Source: Pseudonocardia sp. (GTDB lineage: Bacteria > Actinomycetota > Actinomycetes > Mycobacteriales > Pseudonocardiaceae). From it: a DNA stretch of 8,697 nt. The stretch spans positions 1 through 8,697 of the forward strand of contig JAKDLE010000077.1 in NCBI GenBank assembly GCA_030453005.1, written 5' to 3'. A program made the translations under genes and the position numbers. This document shows positions 1 to 5,602 of the stretch, piece after piece (positions within the stretch are counted from its first letter, which is position 1; every line of letters begins with the position of its first letter). Under the pieces are notes generated by a model. The model was given only the letters and a program-made list of their open reading frames with translations, did no database searches and was not told the DNA's origin.

Positions 1-20
1 CGCCACCCGGACGCAGTGCG

Positions 21-1184
21 TCACCCGGACCCCCGCGCGCTGCCGAGCTCCCGGCCCTTCCACCGCAGCACGCCGCGGCGGGCGAGGCGGGAGGCGTCGA
101 GGAACAGGCCGCCCGCGAGCATCCAGGACGCCGGGGCCAGCACCGCGCTCACCGCAGGCCCTCCGGTGACGCGCGTGGCCTGCAGGTGCCCGGCCGCCTG
201 AGCCGCCCACCCGACCACTCCCGCGGCCACCAGCTGCGGTGACCGGCGGCGCAGCCCCGACACGACCGCCGCAGGCGGGGTCAGGCCGAACGCCACGTGC
301 GCCACCCCGGCGGCGGCCAGCAGCGGCACCGACCGTCCGACGCCGATGGTGAAGCTCTTGCGGAACGACGCCCAGCCCGCGGGGAACGGGTCGATGCCGC
401 GCGTGACCAGCGACGTGCCCGGTCGGGTGAAGCGCGTGCCGCCCCCGGCGTCCCGGACCGCGGTGGCCAGCGCGATGTCCTCGTTGCCGCGGGCGGACAG
501 GGTCTCCCACCCGCCGACCTTGTCGAAGTAGGTGCGCCGCACCAGGATGCAGTGCCCGATGGCGAGTGCCCGGCGGCGGCCCGCCCGACCGCGCGGACTG
601 GCGTTCTCGCTGATCAGCTGGGCGCCCGGCGGCATCAGCAGCGACCACACGAGCCCGGCCCCCGCGGGCGGCCCGCCGTGGATCGAGAGCAGTTCCAGGT
701 CGTGGTCGGCCGCGGTGGCGAGCATCCGGGACACCAGGTCCGGCGCGGCCAGGGTGTCGGCGTCGAGGAACAGCAGCCACTCCCCGGGCGCGGCCGGGCC
801 CGCGGCGCGCACCCCGGCGTGCATGGCGTGGACCTTCCCCAGCCACCCGGGCGGTGGCCCGTCGATGGAGACCACGGTGACCCGGTGGTCCGCCTCGGCG
901 TGCCTGCGCGCGATCGCGCCGGTGGCGTCGGTGGAGCCGTCGTCGACCAGGAGGACCGACAGCGGGGCGTGAGTCTGTGCGCGCAGACCCGCGAGACAGC
1001 CGTCGAGGACCGCCTCCTCGTCACGGGCCGGGACGATCACCGTGACCGGCGGCGGTTGCGTCGCCAGTGGTGGCGCCGGGGGGGACAGCCGCGGCATGCC
1101 GCGCGCCTCCATGATGCAGTGGGCGGCGCGCACCACCGAGCCCACGGCGACGGCCACCGCCCCGACGTCCCGCACCGATCGCAC
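21..1184 (-). CDS. Family 2 glycosyltransferase with C-terminal membrane segments (HpnB/CrtQ-like)
   Basis: Predicted membrane-bound glycosyltransferase of 387 residues that would transfer a sugar from a nucleotide donor. In order: a hydrophobic N-terminal stretch (about residues 6-22); the GT-A fold opening VPARDEE (51-57); LLVDDGSTD (78-86); GWLGK (113-117); the metal-binding FLDADT (139-144); GNEDIALA (233-240), holding the likely catalytic acidic pair; hydrophobic segments over about 285-370; and a C-terminal RWKGRE (374-379). GWxGK plus the terminal W-K/R-G-R motif recalls glycosyltransferases linked to hopanoid (HpnB) and carotenoid (CrtQ) genes, but no terpenoid genes are present, so the acceptor is unknown. 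The frame is open further upstream to 1304, but the GTG at 1184 is preferred: GGCGAGGA lies 7 nt before it, and the protein then starts just before the N-terminal helix. It is divergent from treY. Family is near certain; substrate is not. Confidence 0.9.
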   Translation of the reverse strand: MRSVRDVGAVAVAVGSVVRAAHCIMEARGMPRLSPPAPPLATQPPPVTVIVPARDEEAVLDGCLAGLRAQTHAPLSVLLVDDGSTDATGAIARRHAEADHRVTVVSIDGPPPGWLGKVHAMHAGVRAAGPAAPGEWLLFLDADTLAAPDLVSRMLATAADHDLELLSIHGGPPAGAGLVWSLLMPPGAQLISENASPRGRAGRRRALAIGHCILVRRTYFDKVGGWETLSARGNEDIALATAVRDAGGGTRFTRPGTSLVTRGIDPFPAGWASFRKSFTIGVGRSVPLLAAAGVAHVAFGLTPPAAVVSGLRRRSPQLVAAGVVGWAAQAAGHLQATRVTGGPAVSAVLAPASWMLAGGLFLDASRLARRGVLRWKGRELGSARGSG

Positions 1185-1191
1185 GGGGTGA

Positions 1192-1199
1192 TCCTCGCC
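1192..1199 (-). promoter_or_regulatory. Ribosome binding site that fixes the glycosyltransferase start
   Basis: On the minus strand GGCGAGGA is followed by 7 nt and then GTG at 1184. This strong Shine-Dalgarno match decides against the longer reading that begins at 1304, whose extra 40 residues are Pro/Gly/Arg-rich and resemble no glycosyltransferase. Confidence 0.75.
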
Positions 1200-1211
1200 C
1201 GGGACGACCCG

Positions 1212-1258
1212 CCGACGCCAACCGGGGTCCGTCGCCCCCGGCGTCGGGCGGACCCCGG
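1212..1258. repeat. Two interlocked inverted repeats in the divergent glycosyltransferase/treY intergenic region
   Basis: Two perfect dyads share this stretch. One pairs CCGACGCC (1212-1219) with its complement at 1240-1247. The other pairs CCGGGGTCCG (1222-1231) with its complement at 1249-1258. The order is left-1, left-2, right-1, right-2, so the two stems interlock. In RNA they would be either alternative hairpins or a strained pseudoknot, since only 1 nt joins two of the arms. In DNA the 10-bp dyad could be an operator between the divergent starts at 1184 and 1317. The symmetry is seen directly; any regulatory role is inference, and dyads arise easily in GC-rich DNA. Confidence 0.5.
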
Positions 1259-1268
1259 CGACGTCGAC

Positions 1269-1274
1269 TAGGTT
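1269..1274 (+). promoter_or_regulatory. Candidate -10 element for treY
   Basis: TAGGTT fits the actinobacterial TAgrrT type of -10 hexamer and lies about 43 nt before the treY GTG. No convincing -35 hexamer is visible 16-18 nt upstream. If this is the promoter, the interlocked inverted repeats at 1212-1258 lie just upstream of the transcript rather than within it. Confidence 0.22.
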
Positions 1275-1316
1275 TCCCGGCGTCCCCCACCCGCTCACGC
1301 TCACCCGTGGAGAACC

Positions 1317-3680
1317 GTGGCCCCCTCGTCCACCTACCGGCTGCAGTTCTCGAAGGACACCACCTTCGACGACGCGGTCGCGTTGCTGCCCTACCTCGAC
1401 GCGCTGGGCGTCGGCGCGCTCTACGCCTCACCGCTGCTGGAGTCCGGGGCCGGTTCCGACCACGGCTACGACGTCGTCGACCCCACGCGGGTGTCGGCCG
1501 AACGCGGCGGGGAGGAGGGCAGGCGCAGGCTCGTGGCGGCGGTACGGGAGCACGGCCTGCAGTTCCTGCTCGACATCGTCCCCAACCACGTGGGCGTCGA
1601 GGTGGCGAAGGCGAACCCGTGGTGGTGGGACGTGCTGCGGCACGGGCGGGAGTCCGAGCACGCGGACGTCTTCGACATCGACTGGGACGCCGGGCCGATC
1701 CTGCTGCCCATCCTGGACGCTGCCGAGGACAGTGCGCTCTCCGAGCTCGTCGTGGAGGGCAGCGAGTCGGGGGATGGGGAGCTGCGCTACTACGAGCACG
1801 CCTTCCCGGTCGCCCCCGGCACCGGCCAGGGCACGGCGGCCGAGGTGCACGAACGGCAGCACTACCGGCTGGTGTCCTGGCGGCGCGGCGCGGCCGAGCT
1901 GACCTACCGCCGGTTCTTCGACGTCTCCACGCTGGCCGCGGTGCGCGTCGAGGTCCGCGAGATCTTCGACAAGACCCACGCCGCGGTGCTGGGCTGGGTG
2001 GAGGCGGGCGAGGTGGACGGCATCCGCGTCGACCACCCCGACGGCCTGTCCGACCCCGGGGCGTACGTGCGGCGGCTGCGCGCGGCGCTGGATCGCTCAC
2101 CTCTGGGCCCCGACCGGTGGCTGCTGGTGGAGAAGATCCTCATGGTCGGCGAGGAGCTGCCCGCCTCCTGGCCGGTGGACGGCACCTCGGGCTACGAGGC
2201 GCTGCGCGAGATCGGAGGCGTGTTCGTCGACCCGGACGGCGCCGGGCTGCTCACCCAGCTGGCCGCCGAGCACACCGGGGCCCGGCGGTCGCTGCACGCC
2301 GTCGAGCACGACGCCCGCCGCGAGGTGGCCGCCACGATCCTCGCCGCGGAGGTGCGCCGCATCGCCGCGCTGGTACCGGTGCCGGACACGGCGCCGTCCA
2401 CCGAGGAGGACCCCGGGCCCGCGGCCGAGCGGGTCCGCGACGCCGTCGCCGAGCTGCTCTGCGGGTTCCCCGGCTACCGCTCCTACCTGCCCGAAGGCCG
2501 CGCGGCGCTGGACACGGCCGTCACCGTCGCCCGCACCCACCGTCCCGACCTGGCCGACCTGCTCCTCGCGATCTCCGCGGCGATGCTCGCCGAACCGGGC
2601 GGCGAGCTCGCCACCCGCGTGCAGCAGACGTCGGGGATGGTGATGGCCAAGGGCGTGGAGGACACCGCCTTCTACCGCTGGAACCGCTTCGTCGCGCTCA
2701 ACGAGGTGGGGGGTGACCCGTCGCGCTTCGGAGTCTCCCCCGCCGAGTTCCACACCGCGCTCGCCACCCGCGAGGCGTCGTGGCCGCGCACGATGACCAC
2801 GCTGTCCACACACGACACCAAGCGTTCCGAGGACGTGCGCGCCCGCCTCGCCGTGCTCGCCGAGATCCCCGGCGAGTGGGCGCCGCGCCTGCGCCGCTGG
2901 TCGGCCCTGCACCCGTTGCCCGACCCGTCACTGGAGCTGCTGGCCTGGCAGAGCCTCGTCGGTGCGTGGCCGATCTCCGCCGAGCGCCTCGCGGGGTACC
3001 TGGGCAAGGCGTCGAAGGAGGCCAAGCTCGTCACCAGCCACGTCGATGCGGTGGCCGAGGTCGACGAGGCCGTGGCGGCCTGGCCCGCGGCGGTGCTCGC
3101 CGACGCGACGCTGGTGGCCGACGTCGAGGAGTTCGTCGCCCGCATCGCCGGGCCGGGGCGGTCGAACTCGCTGGGGCAGAAGCTGCTGCAGATCGCCGGG
3201 CCGGGGGTGCCCGACGTCTACCAGGGCACGGAGCTGTTCGAGTATTCGCTCGTCGCCCCCGACAACCGCCGGCCGATCGACTGGGCCGGCCGCAGCGAGC
3301 TGCTCAGGCGCCGCGACGAGGGTCTGCTCCCCGAGGTCGATGCCGACGGGGCCGCGAAGCTGCTGGTCACGGCCGCGGCGCTGCGGCTGCGGCGCTACCG
3401 GCCCGAGGTGTTCGACGGGTACCGCCCGCTGCACGCCGAGGGGCCCGCCGCCGCACACGCCGTGGCGTTCGCCCGCTCCCCCGCCCTCGTCGCGGTGGCC
3501 ACGCGGCTGCCCGTCGGCCTCGCCGAGCGCGGCGGCTGGGCCGACACCGTCCTGCCGCTTCCCGGCGCCGCGGCCGACTGGCAGGACGTGGTCACGGGCG
3601 CGGCGGTGGAGGGCGGCGCCCCGCGGCTGGGCGAGGTGCTCGCCCGCTACCCGGTGGCGCTGCTCGTCCGCCCGGCCTGA
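1317..3680 (+). CDS. treY: Maltooligosyl trehalose synthase TreY
   Basis: GH13 enzyme (EC 5.4.99.15) that isomerises the terminal alpha-1,4 bond of maltooligosaccharides to alpha,alpha-1,1, giving maltooligosyltrehalose for TreZ; expected to be cytoplasmic. At 787 residues it is within the family's usual range. The N-terminus STYRLQF (5-11) is diagnostic for TreY, followed by SDHGYDVVDPTRVS (47-60), DIVPNH (86-91), NPWWWDVLRHGRES (100-113), DGIRVDHPDGL (234-244, nucleophile Asp239), LLVEKIL (269-275, acid/base Glu272), KGVEDTAFYRWNR (445-457), THD (498-500, third carboxylate Asp500) and PDVYQGTE (632-639). All three GH13 catalytic acids are present. The start is GTG, 4 nt after GGAG (1309-1312), directly before the conserved N-terminus. 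It is divergent from the glycosyltransferase and convergent with the SQD1-like gene, whose stop is 49 bp away. Its partner treZ is on the same strand but 1.9 kb downstream. Confidence 0.97.
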   Translation: MAPSSTYRLQFSKDTTFDDAVALLPYLDALGVGALYASPLLESGAGSDHGYDVVDPTRVSAERGGEEGRRRLVAAVREHGLQFLLDIVPNHVGVEVAKANPWWWDVLRHGRESEHADVFDIDWDAGPILLPILDAAEDSALSELVVEGSESGDGELRYYEHAFPVAPGTGQGTAAEVHERQHYRLVSWRRGAAELTYRRFFDVSTLAAVRVEVREIFDKTHAAVLGWVEAGEVDGIRVDHPDGLSDPGAYVRRLRAALDRSPLGPDRWLLVEKILMVGEELPASWPVDGTSGYEALREIGGVFVDPDGAGLLTQLAAEHTGARRSLHAVEHDARREVAATILAAEVRRIAALVPVPDTAPSTEEDPGPAAERVRDAVAELLCGFPGYRSYLPEGRAALDTAVTVARTHRPDLADLLLAISAAMLAEPGGELATRVQQTSGMVMAKGVEDTAFYRWNRFVALNEVGGDPSRFGVSPAEFHTALATREASWPRTMTTLSTHDTKRSEDVRARLAVLAEIPGEWAPRLRRWSALHPLPDPSLELLAWQSLVGAWPISAERLAGYLGKASKEAKLVTSHVDAVAEVDEAVAAWPAAVLADATLVADVEEFVARIAGPGRSNSLGQKLLQIAGPGVPDVYQGTELFEYSLVAPDNRRPIDWAGRSELLRRRDEGLLPEVDADGAAKLLVTAAALRLRRYRPEVFDGYRPLHAEGPAAAHAVAFARSPALVAVATRLPVGLAERGGWADTVLPLPGAAADWQDVVTGAAVEGGAPRLGEVLARYPVALLVRPA

Positions 3681-3727
3681 CGGTGCGTATCGGTGAGCAG
3701 AGCAGCTCTGCTCACCGATACGCACCG
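3681..3727. repeat. Perfect 47-bp palindrome between convergent stop codons; probable bidirectional terminator or REP-like element
   Basis: Positions 3681-3703 and 3705-3727 are perfectly complementary over 23 bp around the single centre base 3704. The arm begins CGGTGCGTATCGG. The treY TGA ends at 3680 and the TAG of the opposite gene begins at 3730, so the dyad occupies 47 of the 49 intergenic bases. Transcripts from either side would fold into a very stable hairpin right after the stop codon. There is no T-tract, as is common for actinobacterial terminators. The arm is about 65% GC, lower than the flanking coding DNA. A role in stopping converging transcription is likely; membership in a dispersed palindrome family is inference. 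Confidence 0.85.
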
Positions 3728-3729
3728 GC

Positions 3730-4893
3730 CTACCGGCGCAGCTCGCTCGCGGTGCTGCGCCACTGCACGGTGGGTGCGAGGGCGGTGCGGTGCACCCGGT
3801 CTCGATGCCGCTCGACGATCGGGAACAGCGACTCGATCAGGGTCCGCGAGAGCAGGTGCGGCTCCAGCCCGAGTGAGGGCAGGCCGGTGAACGTGACGTT
3901 GTAGTAGTGCTGGTCGGCCTCGACGCGCGGGTTGGCGACGTTCTCGACCTCGACGACACCGGGGAACGCGTCGGCCACGGTCTTGGCCATCTCGTGCACC
4001 GACATCGACTCGGTGAGCTGGTTGAACACCCGGAACTCACCGGGCTCGGCCGGGTGCACCGACGCGAGCCGGATGCACTCCACGGTGTCGCGGATGTCGA
4101 TGACCCCGCGGGTCTGACCGCCCGAGCCGTACACCGACAGCGGCTCGCCGAGCACGGCCTGGATCACGAACCGGTTGAGCACCGTGCCGAAGACGGCGTC
4201 GTAGTCGAACCGGGTGGCCAGGCGGGGGTCCCGGGTGGTCTGCGGGGTCTGCTGCCCGTAGACGACGCCCTGGTTGAGGTCGGTGGCCCGCAGCCCCCAG
4301 ATGCGGCAGGCGAACTCGATGTTGTGGCTGTCGTGCACCTTACTCAGGTGGTAGAACGACCCCGGCTTCTTCGGGAACAGCATCCGGTCCGTGCGCCCGT
4401 TGTGCTCGACGTCGAGCCAGCCCTCCTCGATGTCGATGTTGGGCGTGCCGTACTCGCCCAGCGTGCCCAGCTTCACGAGGTGGATCGACGGGTCGACCTC
4501 GGCGATGGCGTAGAGCACGTTGAGGTTGCCGATGACGTTGTTGTGCTGCGTGTGCACCGCGTGCGCACGGTCGATCATCGAGTACGGCGCCGAGCGCTGC
4601 TCGCCGAAGTGCACGATCGTGTCGGGTGCGAACCGGCGCACGACGTCGACCACGAAGTCGCCGTCGACGAGGTCACCCACGAAGGTCTCGATGCGGCGCC
4701 CCGTCAGCTGCTCCCAGACGGCGGTGCGCACCTCCAGCGGCTCGATCGGCACGAGGCTGTCGACGCCCATCTCCTCGTCGTAGGAGCGGCGCAGGAAGCT
4801 GTCGACGACGCCGACCTCGTCCCCGCCGTCGGACAGATGCAGCGCGGTGGGCCACCCGAGATAGCCGTCTCCGCCCAGGACCAGGACCCGCAC
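3730..4893 (-). CDS. sqdB: SQD1/SqdB-type UDP-sulfoquinovose synthase homologue (extended SDR, NAD-dependent)
   Basis: A 387-residue extended short-chain dehydrogenase closely resembling plant SQD1 and cyanobacterial SqdB, which make UDP-sulfoquinovose from UDP-glucose and sulfite. Visible landmarks: NAD-binding GGDGYLGW (7-14); HFGEQRSAPYSMIDR (95-109); QHNNVIGNLNVL (116-127); LGTLGEYGTPNIDIEEG (142-158); SFYHLSKVHDSHNI (179-192); DLNQGVVYG (205-213); DYDAVFGTVLNRF (230-242); YGSGGQTRGVIDIRDT (255-270); NPRVEADQHYYN (321-332). Thr144, Tyr181 and Lys185 match the SQD1 catalytic set Thr145/Tyr182/Lys186 as I recall it. Leu replaces Met in the TMGEYG motif. The start is GTG, with GGAAGAGAG ending 5 nt before it. 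It lies between treY and treZ on the opposite strand, 138 bp downstream of a co-oriented unknown gene. No SqdX-type glycosyltransferase is adjacent. Family is very secure; the exact product in this organism is inferred. Confidence 0.88.
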   Translation of the reverse strand: MRVLVLGGDGYLGWPTALHLSDGGDEVGVVDSFLRRSYDEEMGVDSLVPIEPLEVRTAVWEQLTGRRIETFVGDLVDGDFVVDVVRRFAPDTIVHFGEQRSAPYSMIDRAHAVHTQHNNVIGNLNVLYAIAEVDPSIHLVKLGTLGEYGTPNIDIEEGWLDVEHNGRTDRMLFPKKPGSFYHLSKVHDSHNIEFACRIWGLRATDLNQGVVYGQQTPQTTRDPRLATRFDYDAVFGTVLNRFVIQAVLGEPLSVYGSGGQTRGVIDIRDTVECIRLASVHPAEPGEFRVFNQLTESMSVHEMAKTVADAFPGVVEVENVANPRVEADQHYYNVTFTGLPSLGLEPHLLSRTLIESLFPIVERHRDRVHRTALAPTVQWRSTASELRR

Positions 4894-4931
4894 GTCGTCT
4901 CTCTTCCGATCGAGGATCTTTCGGCGACCTC

Positions 4932-4937
4932 ACACTA
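4932..4937 (-). promoter_or_regulatory. Candidate -10 element for the SQD1-like gene
   Basis: The minus strand reads TAGTGT about 38 nt before the GTG at 4893, fitting the loose actinobacterial TAnnnT pattern. No clear -35 is visible. Having its own promoter would fit the 138-bp gap that separates this gene from the co-oriented gene upstream. Confidence 0.2.
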
Positions 4938-5031
4938 GGGTTCGTGGTGGTCCGGCGCTCGCGGGGACGGTCGGCGTCACATCTCGGGGCCGATGCCGAC
5001 GGCGGCCGATCGGGGGACGACGCGCGGTCTC

Positions 5032-5457
5032 TCAGCCTGCTGTGAGTCGCGCCCCGGGCCGCGGACAGGCGAAGTCCGGGAGTGCGACATCCGCACGTTC
5101 CACGGAGGCACCGGCCCTCGCGAACCCCAGTTGGATCGTGTCGCCGGTTCGCGAGGTCCAGACCGAGAGCGGAGCGCCGTCGGCATTCGACGGCCACGGG
5201 GTACCGAGGTGGCAGACGACGAGGTCCTGCACGTCGGACAGGAGGTGGTGAGCGAAGACGCGGATGTCCTCGGCGTCGCCGGCGCTCGTCAGGTGCACTC
5301 CGTGCGTGGCGATGGTCCGGCTCGACTCCGTCGACACCAGGACCACCTGCTCCGCGGTGCCGACCAGCGACAGCGACGTCGGCATCAGGCCCTTCAACGA
5401 CTCGGTGACGTGTGTCAGACAGACGGCGGCGGCGATGGCACCGCTGATCATCGCCAT
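5032..5457 (-). CDS. Hypothetical 141-residue protein with hydrophobic N-terminus
   Basis: I do not recognise this protein. Coding is supported by a strong G/C bias at third positions along the whole frame and by a balanced amino-acid composition, unlike the Arg/Pro-rich shadow frames around it. The N-terminus (residues 2-17, AMISGAIAAAVCLTHV) is hydrophobic but lacks the basic n-region of a classical signal peptide, so export is uncertain. The rest looks beta-rich with few charged runs, and cysteines are at 13, 82 and 131. The start is ATG at 5457 with only a weak GGGC before it. An in-frame TGA lies just upstream, so the gene cannot be much longer; ATG at codon 3 is an alternative. It is divergent from treZ and upstream of the SQD1-like gene on the same strand, with a 138-bp gap. 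It may also be a remnant. Confidence 0.6.
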   Translation of the reverse strand: MAMISGAIAAAVCLTHVTESLKGLMPTSLSLVGTAEQVVLVSTESSRTIATHGVHLTSAGDAEDIRVFAHHLLSDVQDLVVCHLGTPWPSNADGAPLSVWTSRTGDTIQLGFARAGASVERADVALPDFACPRPGARLTAG

Positions 5458-5509
5458 GACGCCCAGCCCAGCATGCCGCCGGCGAGCTCAACAGACCGGG
5501 ATGCCGAGC

Positions 5510-5537
5510 TTCACTCGATCGTGGCAGGGGCCAGGAT
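5510..5537 (+). promoter_or_regulatory. Candidate treZ promoter
   Basis: TTCACT (5510-5515) and CAGGAT (5532-5537) are separated by 16 bp and lie about 65 nt upstream of the treZ GTG, within the 145-bp gap (5458-5602) to the divergent hypothetical gene. Both hexamers match the consensus only in part. A promoter is expected somewhere in this gap, because treZ is separated from treY by genes on the other strand. Confidence 0.25.
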
Positions 5538-5589
5538 CCAGCCAGATCGCCGGTCGCCGCGAGCCGGGCGGCGTCGTCGGCTGGACGGC

Positions 5590-5593
5590 AGGA
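5590..5593 (+). promoter_or_regulatory. Ribosome binding site for treZ
   Basis: AGGA is followed by 9 nt and then GTG at 5603. The frame is open upstream to 5264, but those 113 extra codons give Cys/Arg/Ser-rich sequence unlike TreZ, so this site decides the start. Confidence 0.6.
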
Positions 5594-5602
5594 TGTGCGT
5601 CC

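Noticed and set aside
4..30. Direct repeat of CACCCGGAC (4-12 and 22-30) at the glycosyltransferase stop codon
   Set aside because: Nine bases, two copies, in GC-rich DNA at the window edge; too short to separate from chance.
1185..1304. 40-residue N-terminal extension of the glycosyltransferase
   Set aside because: A strong ribosome binding site precedes the GTG at 1184, the extension has no family match, and it would cover the divergent regulatory region.
1021..2100. Minus-strand open frame of 359 codons across the glycosyltransferase/treY boundary
   Set aside because: Extremely Arg/Pro-rich, no domain, and it overlaps two certain genes in other frames.
1307..2716. Long plus-strand open frame (469 codons) overlapping treY
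   Set aside because: It is a shadow frame in GC-rich DNA: the translation is Arg/Gly/Ala-rich without motifs and lies on top of a fully recognisable TreY.
4960..5031. Small dyads GTCGGC/GCCGAC and a repeated GGCCGAT between the hypothetical and SQD1-like genes
   Set aside because: Six- to seven-base matches in GC-rich sequence; no consistent stem or operator layout could be supported.
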